Below are positions 45,340 through 53,940 of a stretch of DNA of 59,023 nt, piece after piece. The translations under genes were made by a program, and so were the position numbers. The notes beneath the pieces were generated by a model that had not been told where the DNA came from, ran no database searches, and saw only the letters and a list, made by a program, of their open reading frames with translations. Each line of letters begins with the position of its first letter. The stretch's first letter is position 1. Source of the DNA: Lachnospiraceae bacterium (GTDB lineage: Bacteria > Bacillota_A > Clostridia > Lachnospirales > Lachnospiraceae); NCBI GenBank assembly GCA_024684065.1, contig JAIKXO010000083.1, positions 1 to 59,023 on the forward strand, given 5' to 3'.

Positions 45340-47486
45340 ATGAAACTTAACAACCTGAAGATGAAAACCGTAATTATCACCATTTTTGCTATTACCGTGA
45401 CTTTTGGCATAGCGCTGTTATGTATATTGTCACAGGTGAATTCCAATGCGATCCTCAAAGAGAAGATCAATGATAATATGTCCACATACCTGGATGCTCA
45501 GGTGAAAGCCGTAGAGAGGTTCGTGAAGGATTCGGAGGAGATCCTTCAGCTTTTTTCAAAAAGCCCGGAGGTTACGGATCTGATACAGGATGACGCAGCA
45601 GACCAAAAGGCCAATCCGGGCAGGGAACTGCCGGAATTTACGGACGAGGTCTATAATACGGCTGCATATTTTGCTGACAATTACCCGTCCTATAAAGATA
45701 CCCAGGCCTACACCCTGGATTATTACAGCGTGCTTGATAACTGAGAGGGTTTATACGTCGGCAATCTGGATACGAGGATCCTTGCTTACAGCGTACCCCC
45801 TGTTATCGGAAAGGTTTTAAGGCCGGATGAGGATAAGCGGAACGAGCTTATGTCAGCCCTGAAGCAAATGTTGACGGCGTTTTCAATGCCGGTATCATAG
45901 TATCTCCGGGAACCGGAAAACTGTGTCTGTCGATGTATGCACCGGTCATGAAGGGTGATGAAATGATCGGTTACGTAGGGGCAGGGGTATTTCATTCCGA
46001 GCTTGAGAACCTGCTTAAGGAGACGACCCTGACCGGAGCCGAGGGAAGCAATTTTTATATGATAAATACGGCGACCGGTGTCACATATACGGATACAGAA
46101 GCTTCCGAGGCCGAGCAGGAGGAGATAATAGCCAAAGAGACTACCCGCCCGCTTCTGCTTGAAGTACTGCAAAAAGCGAAAAGCGGTTCAGAACAGGGAC
46201 AGTTTGAATATGAGGACGAGACTGCGGGGAAAACGCTGGTGGTCAACTATAAACAGATCCCCGGACGTGACTGGGCCGTGGTCATTGCCGCCGATAAGGA
46301 CCAGCTGTATGCGGCCTCAAGGAAGATGACCCTTCTTCTGATAATATCGAGCCTTATAGCTCTTATACTCATCATAGGACTTTCCGTGATCGCCGTTAAC
46401 GTTACGACCAGGCCTCTTGAGACCATAACCAATGCCATCAGGAATCTCGGAGACCTTGACCTTACGGAGGATGAGTCGATAAAGCCCTATGTCGGGCTTG
46501 AAAGCGAGGTCGGACAGATCGCGACTGCGGTGGACAGCCTGTCCGGTACTCTGTCGCAGGTGGTTGAGAATATCAAGAGAGCCACTGCGATAATACAGGC
46601 TCAGGCAAATGATCTTTCGGAAACTTCCGAAAAGATCAGCTCGACGACAAGCAGTGTATCCACGGCGGTACAGGAAATAGCAAAGGGGGCGACGGAACAG
46701 GCGGGAACCGTGGAAAGGTCTTCGGAAAATCTTACGACCCTTTCAAATGCCATACGTACCGTGTCCTCCCAGGCTGAGGGGCTGGCGTCGGCTGCAGAGG
46801 AGATGAACAATGCCAGCATGTCTTCGGCGGAATCCTTAAAGCAGCTTTCAAGCAATATGGATGCGATGGGCAGATCCGTTACCGATATCTCGCAGGCTAT
46901 GAATGCGACAAACCAGGCGGTAAAGAATGTTAATGAAAAGGTAGACGGCATTACCTCGATAGCGTCGCAGACAAATCTTTTAGCGTTAAATGCTTCGATC
47001 GAGGCGGCAAGGGCCGGTGAAGCCGGGAGAGGCTTTGCGGTCGTTGCGGAAGAGATAGGAAAGTTAGCATCTGAATCGGCGCAGACGGCACAGGAAATAC
47101 GTCAGGAAATGACCCTTTTACTTGCCAAGGCTCAGGATGCATTGGGAAAGACGGATGAAGTCTCCGCTATCGGAAATGATGTAAACGCGGTTCTGGTAAA
47201 TACCGTGGACCGGATCAATGAGCTTATCGGAGGAGTGAATTCAACAGTCAACGGCGTGACCACGATTTCCGATCTTGCAGAGGAATGCGATGCTTCCAAG
47301 GTAAGCATAGTAGATGCCATGAGCATGCTTTCGGCGATTTCCGAGCAGAATGCCGCTTCCACACAGGAAACCTCCGCGTCAATGCTTGAACTGAATGAAA
47401 TGATCACGGTTCTTTCGGAATCATCAAGGAATCTGAATGAGGTAGTGGAAGAGCTTCACAGGGATCTGATGTCATTTAAAAACTGA
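45340..47486 (+). pseudogene. Methyl-accepting chemotaxis protein, disrupted by a stop and a frameshift
   Basis: The parts together form a complete receptor: a signal-anchor helix (MKTVIITIFAITVTFGIAL), a dCache-like extracellular domain, a second membrane helix (about 46320-46400), HAMP, and a signalling domain with [18 protein letters not shown]. An in-frame TGA at 45742-45744 ends the first part after 134 codons. About 120 bases later one base is missing near 45865 (the frame shifts between AAG and AAT), after which the receptor continues as a 517-codon frame with an ATG at 45933. The continuing residues GLYVGNLDTRILAYSVPP between the lesions show they are real coding sequence. A truncated receptor from 45933 could still be made. 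Sequencing error is the alternative. Confidence 0.85.
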
Positions 47487-47497
47487 ACATAAACCTG

Positions 47498-47543
47498 CCG
47501 GCACCCCCGGACAGGATGAAAAGCATCGGAAAGGGGGTGCCGG
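47498..47543 (+). other. Strong hairpin after the receptor gene
   Basis: CCGGCACCCCC and GGGGGTGCCGG form an 11-bp perfect stem with a 24-base loop. No T run follows, so termination is uncertain; it may block read-through into mfd or stabilise the mRNA end. Confidence 0.65.
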
Positions 47544-47624
47544 ACGGCTGCTTAAATATGACACGGATCTGTGTGCCGGTCCGCGTTTTTGACGGGCATC
47601 ATCTGATAAATTGGAGCGGTAGAT

Positions 47625-50600
47625 TTGAAAGCAGTAATGGAGCCTCTTAATGAGGTTGCAGAGTACAGCGTCATAAAAAGGGAGATCCTTAAAAATAACG
47701 GCGTTATCGAAATAAACGGATGCGTCGAAGCACAGAAGCTCCATCTTATAAACGGACTCTGCGAAGGATTTAAGAATGTCCTGATCGTTACTTATAACGA
47801 GCAGAAAGCAAAGGAGATCCTTGAGGATTTTTCCTTTTATAATGATGATATTAAATACTATCCGGCCAGGGATCTGATATTTTACCAGGCGGATATCCAT
47901 GGGAACCTCCTGCCTGCGGAGCGGCTTAAATGCATCGCTCCGCTTTTTGAAGGCAGGGGGGCTTTTGTCGTTACAACCTTTGACGCCCTTATGGAGGAGC
48001 TCGCGCCCTTCGATGCGTTAGTTTCTCATATAATGACCGTGTCAAACGGTGATACGCTTGATCTTAAGGATTTTGAGAGGGAGCTCGTCACGCTAGGTTA
48101 CGGACGCAACTACCAGGTTGAGGATGCCGGGCAGTTTTCGATCCACGGGGGGATCATAGACATCTTCCCGCTTACCGAAGAGAATCCCGTCCGGATAGAG
48201 CTCTGGGGGGACGAGGTGGATTCCATAAGGAGCTTTGATGTCCTTACCCAGAGGTCTCTGAAAAAACTGTCCGATATAAGGATTTACCCGGCTTCCGAGA
48301 TAATCCTCTCAGGTGACGAGACAGAGGAAGGGCTTTCAAGGATAGAAGCCGAGGGGGCGGATTACGAAAGGAGGCTTCGGGAGAAGTTTCTTACAAAGGA
48401 AGCCTATTCGGTAAAGAACCTGGTATCTGAGATAACAGAACACATAAGAAACATAGGGACCGAGGGCTGCAATATAGAAAGCTTCCTGAATTATTTCTAT
48501 GAGTCCACCGAAGCCCTTCTTTCATATTTTAATAATGAAGAAACTCTTTTGATCCTCGATGAACCGAAAAGGCTTCTGGAAAAGGGCAGGGTCATTTCCG
48601 AAGAGTTTGAAGACAGCATGAAGAACCGCCTGGAAAAGGGGCTTATCATTCCGTCACAGGCACAGCTTTTAGTGCCCGTTGAGAAGGTCATGGCGGAAAT
48701 CCAGGGCTTCCATGCCGCTTCTCTTTCCTCTCTTCCCCTTTCAAAGAGCCTTCTTAAGGTAAACTTTCGCCATACGATCGTAGCCAAATCGGTCAATTCA
48801 TATAACAACAGTTTTGAAGCCCTGCTCTCGGATCTTAAAAGGCTTAAAAAGAACGGTTACAGAGTCCTTCTGCTGTCCGCAAGCCGGACCAGGGCGAAGA
48901 GACTTTCAGAGGATCTCCTTGCGGAGGGGATCAATGCTTTTTATACGGAAAATACCGACAGGGAGATAAAGAAGGGAGAGGTGATGCTCGTAAAGGGGAG
49001 GCTTAAGAAGGGCTTCGAGTATCCCCTGATCAAATTTATAGTGATCTCCGAAAGCGATATTTTCCCCGAAAGGAAAAAGAAAAAGCGAAAGAAGCTTAAG
49101 GACGGGCAGTCCATAAGGAGCTTCGACGAGCTTTCGGCAGGCGACTATGTCATACATGAAAGCCACGGCCTCGGGGTATATGAAGGGATCGAGAAGGTCC
49201 AGGTGGAAAATGTGACCAAGGACTATATGAAGATCCGCTACAGGGATAACGGGATGCTGTTCATTCCCGCAACGGCCCTTGACTCAGTCCAGAAATACGC
49301 CGGAAAAAAAGCCGAGAATGTGAAGCTTAACAAGCTCGGGACCGGCGAATGGAACAGGACGAAGCAGAAGGTGAAAAGCGAGATAGACGTAATAGCGTCT
49401 GATCTCGTGGAGCTTTATGCGGTGAGGATGGCAAAAAACGGCTATATGTACGGGCCGGATACCGTATGGCAGAGCGAGTTTGAAGAGAGGTTCGAGTTCG
49501 AGGAGACGGATGACCAGCTTGCCGCCATCGAAGATACAAAGCGGGACATGGAGAGCTTTAAGATCATGGACAGGCTTATCTGCGGCGACGTGGGCTACGG
49601 GAAGACCGAGATAGCGATAAGGGCCGCTTTCAAGGCCGTCCAGGAGGGAAAGCAGGTGGTGTACCTGGTACCTACCACCATCCTTGCCCAGCAGCATTAT
49701 AACACCTTTGTCCAGAGGATGAGGGACTATCCCATAAGGATAGAGATGCTTTCAAGGTTTAGGAGCGCGAAGGAGATAAGGGAGGCGATAGCTGACCTGA
49801 AAAAGGGGCTTGTGGATATCGTCATCGGCACTCACAGGGTGCTTTCGAAGGACGTGGTCTACAAGGATCTGGGACTTCTTATAATCGATGAGGAACAGCG
49901 CTTCGGGGTGAGGCACAAGGAGACTATAAAGAAGCTCAGGGAATCGGTGGATGTCCTGACACTTACCGCGACCCCGATCCCGAGGACCCTCCATATGAGC
50001 CTTATCGGCATCAGGGATATGAGCGTTTTAGAGGAGGCTCCGGAGGACAGGCTCCCTATCCAGACCTTTGTCATGGAATATAACGAAGAGCTTGTCAGGG
50101 AGGCGATAGAGAGGGAGCTCCAAAGAGGCGGGCAGGTCTTCTACGTCTACAACAGGATCAACACGATAGCTGATATGACAGCGGCCTTGAGGAGGCTTCT
50201 TCCGGAGGCGGTCATAGAGTTTGCCCACGGGCAGATGCGTGAACAGCAGCTCGAAAACATAATGTACGAGTTCATTAACGGAAATATCGATGTCCTGGTT
50301 TCCACGACTATCGTAGAGACGGGGCTCGACATCCCCAACGTGAACACGATGATAATACATGACAGTGACCAGATGGGGCTATCGCAGCTGTACCAGCTGA
50401 GGGGAAGGGTAGGCCGGTCAAACAGGACAGCCTATGCGTTTATGCTTTATAAAAAGGATAAGATATTAAGGGAGGTCGCGGAAAAAAGGCTTAAGGCGAT
50501 AAGGGAGTTTACCGAGCTTGGCTCGGGCTTTAAGATCGCAATGCAGGATCTTGAGATAAGGGGCGCGGGAAATATCCTCGGAGAGCGCCAGAGCGGCCAT

Positions 50601-51167
50601 ATGGAGGCCATTGGTTATGACCTGTATGTGAAAATGCTAAATGAGGCGATAAAGAAGAAGAAAGGGGAGGAGCCTGACGGCAGCGAAGGCTTTGATACCT
50701 CCGTGGAGCTTAACGTTGACGCTTATATCCCGGATTCTTATATAATGAACGAATACCAGAAGCTCGATATCTACAAGAGGATCGCGGCGATCACGACGGA
50801 GGATGAAAGGGAGGAGATGATGGGCGAGCTTACGGACAGGTTCGGAGTCCTGCCCCCGGCGGTCATTAATCTCCTTGACATAGCGCTGCTACGCTCGCTT
50901 GCCGCTAAGGTATATATCACTGAGATTAAGGGCGAGGAGCGCGCAGTAAAGCTTTCGGTGTATGAGAATGCGGCTTACGAAAATGAAAAGATAGGCGGAT
51001 TCATAGCTTCATATAAAGGGCTTTTGGTCCTTAAAACGACAGCAAAGCCTTATTTTATCTATAGCTTTACAAAAGGGGCGGTATATGAGGGCGGAAGGCT
51101 CATAAAGTATGTAAGGGATCTGCTCCTTGATATGAAGGAATCGCTTGTTAAAACGGAGCAGGGGTGA
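47625..51167 (+). CDS. mfd: Transcription-repair coupling factor
   Basis: A 1180-residue translocase that removes stalled RNA polymerase and recruits UvrA. The N-terminal half holds the UvrB-like modules. The RNA-polymerase-interacting CarD-like domain begins near residue 502 (LSAGDYVIHESHGLG). The RecG-like motor follows, with Walker A DVGYGKTE at Lys660 and DEEQ from Asp755, then GLDIPNVNTMII and a TRCF C-terminal domain. The TTG start at 47625 has GGAG eight bases upstream. Length and order are standard. Confidence 0.97.
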   Translation: MKAVMEPLNEVAEYSVIKREILKNNGVIEINGCVEAQKLHLINGLCEGFKNVLIVTYNEQKAKEILEDFSFYNDDIKYYPARDLIFYQADIHGNLLPAERLKCIAPLFEGRGAFVVTTFDALMEELAPFDALVSHIMTVSNGDTLDLKDFERELVTLGYGRNYQVEDAGQFSIHGGIIDIFPLTEENPVRIELWGDEVDSIRSFDVLTQRSLKKLSDIRIYPASEIILSGDETEEGLSRIEAEGADYERRLREKFLTKEAYSVKNLVSEITEHIRNIGTEGCNIESFLNYFYESTEALLSYFNNEETLLILDEPKRLLEKGRVISEEFEDSMKNRLEKGLIIPSQAQLLVPVEKVMAEIQGFHAASLSSLPLSKSLLKVNFRHTIVAKSVNSYNNSFEALLSDLKRLKKNGYRVLLLSASRTRAKRLSEDLLAEGINAFYTENTDREIKKGEVMLVKGRLKKGFEYPLIKFIVISESDIFPERKKKKRKKLKDGQSIRSFDELSAGDYVIHESHGLGVYEGIEKVQVENVTKDYMKIRYRDNGMLFIPATALDSVQKYAGKKAENVKLNKLGTGEWNRTKQKVKSEIDVIASDLVELYAVRMAKNGYMYGPDTVWQSEFEERFEFEETDDQLAAIEDTKRDMESFKIMDRLICGDVGYGKTEIAIRAAFKAVQEGKQVVYLVPTTILAQQHYNTFVQRMRDYPIRIEMLSRFRSAKEIREAIADLKKGLVDIVIGTHRVLSKDVVYKDLGLLIIDEEQRFGVRHKETIKKLRESVDVLTLTATPIPRTLHMSLIGIRDMSVLEEAPEDRLPIQTFVMEYNEELVREAIERELQRGGQVFYVYNRINTIADMTAALRRLLPEAVIEFAHGQMREQQLENIMYEFINGNIDVLVSTTIVETGLDIPNVNTMIIHDSDQMGLSQLYQLRGRVGRSNRTAYAFMLYKKDKILREVAEKRLKAIREFTELGSGFKIAMQDLEIRGAGNILGERQSGHMEAIGYDLYVKMLNEAIKKKKGEEPDGSEGFDTSVELNVDAYIPDSYIMNEYQKLDIYKRIAAITTEDEREEMMGELTDRFGVLPPAVINLLDIALLRSLAAKVYITEIKGEERAVKLSVYENAAYENEKIGGFIASYKGLLVLKTTAKPYFIYSFTKGAVYEGGRLIKYVRDLLLDMKESLVKTEQG

Positions 51168-51208
51168 TATACTGATTTCTGTAGGGCTGCGGACAATTAT
51201 TTTATAGT

Positions 51209-51231
51209 AAACGCGATTTGAGATCGCGTTT
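51209..51231 (+). terminator. Hairpin after mfd
   Basis: AAACGCGAT and ATCGCGTTT form a 9-bp stem with a five-base loop, 42 bases after the mfd stop. The following bases (GCTATTC) give only a short T content, so it is a weak or assisted terminator. Confidence 0.5.
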
Positions 51232-51308
51232 GCTATTCAACGATCAGAATTATCGGAGTTATATGGTTGATTTTATATCTGACCGGGCAGTTACGTGACT
51301 CTACCATA

Positions 51309-51333
51309 AAAACATGCATCATAAGCATGTTTT
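51309..51333 (+). other. Leader hairpin of fba
   Basis: AAAACATGC and GCATGTTTT form a 9-bp stem in the fba leader, 65 bases before its start. It may influence mRNA stability. Confidence 0.5.
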
Positions 51334-51397
51334 AGGAAACATATAAAGCGGGACGGACAGACGTTCCAAAAATATAAAGAGAAAGGATGATATAAGA

Positions 51398-52366
51398 ATG
51401 GCATTAGTTACAACAACCGAAATGTTTAAAAAGGCTTATGACGGCGGTTATGCGGTCGGAGCATTCAACGTCAACAACATGGAGATCGTCCAGGGCATCA
51501 CAGAGGCAGCAGGCGAATTAAAGAGCCCCGTTATCCTTCAGGTGAGCAAGGGCGCAAGGGCTTATGCTAACCATACCTATCTTGTAAAGCTGGTAGAAGC
51601 CGCTATAGCCGAGAACCCCGATATTCCCATCGCCCTTCATCTTGATCACGGCGATACCTTCGAGCTCTGCAAGTCCTGTATCGACGGCGGATTTACCTCT
51701 GTTATGATCGATGCTTCCTCCAAGTCCTTCGAGGATAACATCGCCCTTACAAAGCAGGTGGTTGAATATGCTCATGCCCATAACGTAGTGGTTGAGGCTG
51801 AGCTCGGAACTCTCGCGGGCATTGAGGACGAGGTAGTTGTTGAGGCAGGTCAGGAGAGCTATACAAGGCCTGAAGAGGTTGAGGAATTTGTTGACAAGAC
51901 CGGATGTGATTCATTAGCTATCGCTATCGGAACCTCACACGGCGCATATAAGTTCACTCCCGAACAGTGTACGAGAAACGCTGACGGGATCCTTGTTCCT
52001 CCTCCGCTTCGCTTTGACGTTCTCAAGGAGTGCATAAAGAGGCTTCCGGGCTTCCCTATCGTTCTCCACGGTTCTTCCTCGGTTCCCCAGGAATTTGTCA
52101 AGATGGTAAATGACTTCGGCGGAAAGATGCCGGATGCGGTCGGAATCCCCGAGGAGCAGTTAAGAGAGGCTGCAAAGCTTGCGGTCTGCAAGATCAATAT
52201 CGATTCAGACATCCGTCTTGCGATGACCGGAACGATCCGCAAGTACTTCGCGGAGCATCCCGATCACTTCGATCCAAGACAGTACTTAAAGCCCGCGCGC
52301 CAGGCTGTCAAGGAGATGGTTGCCCATAAGATCAAGAACGTTCTCGGATCGGACGGGAAGGCCTGA
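51398..52366 (+). CDS. fba: Fructose-bisphosphate aldolase, class II
   Basis: A 322-residue zinc-dependent aldolase of glycolysis. GAFNVNNMEIVQG at the N-terminus, LHLDHGDTFE with the zinc-binding His residues, and VVEAELGTLAGIEDE and VLHGSSSVP in the barrel are typical. The length is normal. GAAAGGATG precedes the ATG at a short distance. It is monocistronic between mfd and the flagellar block and ends in a bidirectional terminator hairpin. Confidence 0.96.
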   Translation: MALVTTTEMFKKAYDGGYAVGAFNVNNMEIVQGITEAAGELKSPVILQVSKGARAYANHTYLVKLVEAAIAENPDIPIALHLDHGDTFELCKSCIDGGFTSVMIDASSKSFEDNIALTKQVVEYAHAHNVVVEAELGTLAGIEDEVVVEAGQESYTRPEEVEEFVDKTGCDSLAIAIGTSHGAYKFTPEQCTRNADGILVPPPLRFDVLKECIKRLPGFPIVLHGSSSVPQEFVKMVNDFGGKMPDAVGIPEEQLREAAKLAVCKINIDSDIRLAMTGTIRKYFAEHPDHFDPRQYLKPARQAVKEMVAHKIKNVLGSDGKA

Positions 52367-52464
52367 GGCAAGGTGCTTGACAAAGGATATAGAAACGATA
52401 TAATTAAAATACAAAAGGCACTGCGGAAGCGGTTGGCTTTGTTCTGATTATTAAAATTTACTGA

Positions 52465-52492
52465 CAATCGTCACTTGGCCGAGTGGCGATTG
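52465..52492. terminator. Terminator hairpin after fba, shared with the 25-residue ORF
   Basis: CAATCGTCACT and AGTGGCGATTG pair with one mismatch around a short loop. On the plus strand TTGCGTTTT follows, on the minus strand an AT-rich stretch ending in TTTT. It overlaps the end of the small minus-strand ORF. Confidence 0.65.
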
Positions 52493-52548
52493 TTGCGTTT
52501 TACGATTATAGTAACAGTAAATATACCGATGTGTATCGTAATTCGCAT
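52471..52548 (-). CDS. Tiny hydrophobic/basic peptide with a perfect ribosome binding site
   Basis: A 25-residue reading frame: a short Ile/Thr/Val-rich stretch (MRITIHIGIFTVTIIV), then a basic tail (KRNNRHSAK). An AGGAGGTGA, an exact anti-16S match, lies eight bases before the ATG. Its last codons lie in the terminator hairpin. On the opposite strand a terminator at 52600-52620 would end an RNA antisense to its leader. Small hydrophobic-plus-basic peptides with a strong site and an antisense RNA are typical of type I toxins. I cannot show homology; chance is possible, but the perfect ribosome binding site argues against it. Confidence 0.45.
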   Translation of the reverse strand: MRITIHIGIFTVTIIVKRNNRHSAK

Positions 52549-52599
52549 ATGTGTCACCTCCTCGAAGGATCAGCCAACCGCCATTGCCCCGCAGTGCTT

Positions 52600-52620
52600 A
52601 GCCCTGTCAGGGGCTTTTTT
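52600..52620 (+). terminator. Terminator of a possible antisense RNA
   Basis: AGCCC and GGGCT (with CCCT/AGGG as the inner variant) are followed by six T. No plus-strand gene precedes it after the fba terminator, so it would end an RNA started between 52500 and 52600. Confidence 0.6.
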
Positions 52621-52625
52621 GATTG

Positions 52626-52755
52626 TATAGTGCACGAATTAAATTCGTGCACTATAATTAATGATGCGCACGGATTTGGCAGGGAAATATGCCGATAAAT
52701 CGGCCCAAATCCGGTGCAGGAAACGAATTAAGTGCAAACACTTAATTCGTTTCCT
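52626..52755. repeat. Palindromic repeat block before the flagellar genes
   Basis: TATAGTGCACGAATT and its complement (52626-52656) form a 15-bp perfect palindrome with a single central base. AGGAAACGAATTAAGTG/CACTTAATTCGTTTCCT (52718-52755) forms a 17-bp perfect hairpin. Between them, 52658-52698 matches 21110-21150. No coding capacity is seen. Confidence 0.7.
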
Positions 52756-52894
52756 ATAACAATTGCTTTTAATGCCGTCAATTCACCTGTTCAGACAAAT
52801 ATCAATGATATTGGATCCTGAACAGACGTTGAAAACCTGAGGGCTTTTGTGGGATTTATACAGGAAAAATAAAAGATAAAATATATATTTTGTA

Positions 52895-52921
52895 TAAAGA
52901 AAATCAGAAAAAAGTCGATAA
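52895..52921 (+). promoter_or_regulatory. Sigma-28 (FliA/SigD) flagellar promoter
   Basis: TAAA (52895-52898) and GTCGATAA (52914-52921) have the exact 15-base spacing of the sigma-28 consensus; seven of the eight -10 bases match GCCGATAA. It lies 128 bases before flgM. Confidence 0.8.
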
Positions 52922-53048
52922 AAATATTGAACGCATATAACACGGTAATGGGTCTGGCGGGACAGACTCTTTATATAATATAAAAGTTATTATGCAGATG
53001 CGCATCTTACAGGGATGTAGAAAAGAGTAAAGGAAGGTGGGATAAAAA

Positions 53049-53333
53049 ATGCGTATCGAAGGATATAGTGGGATAAACCAGATCTATAAGACTACGAATG
53101 TGCCAAGGACAAACAAGGTAGGCAAGACGGCGTACAAGCCTGATTCCCTTGAGATATCGAGTTTCGGCAAGGACCTTCAGACCGCAAAGCAGGCGATCGC
53201 CGGCGCTCCTGATATCAGAGCGGATATCACCGAACCTATCAAGGCAAGCATCAATGCGGGAACCTATAGTGTCGACAACAGCGATTTTGCAGGCAAGCTT
53301 ATTGAAAAGTATCAGGAAAAGGTAGTTTTCTAG
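53049..53333 (+). CDS. flgM: Anti-sigma-28 factor
   Basis: A 94-residue regulator that binds sigma-28 until the hook is finished and is then exported. The C-terminal region (about 50-94, with IKASINAGTYSVDNSDFAGKLIEKY) is the sigma-binding part of FlgM. It is the first gene after a sigma-28 promoter, giving autoregulation. AGGAAGGTGG precedes the ATG. The flgN gene starts 13 bases after its stop. Confidence 0.9.
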   Translation: MRIEGYSGINQIYKTTNVPRTNKVGKTAYKPDSLEISSFGKDLQTAKQAIAGAPDIRADITEPIKASINAGTYSVDNSDFAGKLIEKYQEKVVF

Positions 53334-53345
53334 GGGGAATAGCAA

Positions 53346-53864
53346 TTGGCAAGCTTAATGGAGAACCTTATCGATACACTGGAAAAGGAGAGCGCGCTCT
53401 ATGAGGAGCTCCTGATCCTGTCACAGGAGAAGACTCCTATCATCGTTTCCGGCAATATAGAAGATCTTACGAAGATCACTGACAAGGAACAGCTTGTGGT
53501 GGATAAGATAAGTGCCCTTGAGAAAAAGCGGGAAACGGTCACGAAGGATATCGCGGAGGTGCTTAACAAGGATCTTGAAAGCATGAAGCTTACTAATCTT
53601 ATCGAGCTTTTAGGAAAGCAGCCAAAGGAGCAGAAAAAACTTTCCGAAGTTCGCGACAGGCTCAGGGAAGCAGTGGGGAACGTAAGAAAGATAAACGAGC
53701 ATAACCAGGATCTTATCAGCCACTCCCTTGAGATGGTGGAATTTGACCTTAACATGATACAGTCGATGCGGCAGGCTCCGGAAACGGCAAATTACGGCAG
53801 AAGGGGCTATGGAACCGGGGATGTGCTCGGGAGCGTCAGCGGAGGATTTGACGCGAAACAGTAG
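53346..53864 (+). CDS. flgN: FlgN-type export chaperone
   Basis: A 172-residue helical protein that escorts the hook-filament junction proteins FlgK and FlgL to the export gate. A long coiled coil spans residues 5-140, and a disordered Gly-rich tail follows. The start is TTG behind GGGGGAA. It lies directly before two FlgK genes, which are its expected clients. Sequence conservation is weak in this family, so position carries part of the call. Confidence 0.85.
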   Translation: MASLMENLIDTLEKESALYEELLILSQEKTPIIVSGNIEDLTKITDKEQLVVDKISALEKKRETVTKDIAEVLNKDLESMKLTNLIELLGKQPKEQKKLSEVRDRLREAVGNVRKINEHNQDLISHSLEMVEFDLNMIQSMRQAPETANYGRRGYGTGDVLGSVSGGFDAKQ

Positions 53865-53940
53865 CCGGTCCCATAGTTTTTTGAAACAGAGATCAGGACT
53901 TAAAAAAACAGATTCAAAAGGCTTTGTTCAGGAGAGGAAT

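Noticed and set aside
52483..52698. Plus-strand open frame downstream of fba
   Set aside because: It overlaps terminators and palindromes and has no ribosome binding site; the opposite strand has the much better supported 25-residue frame.
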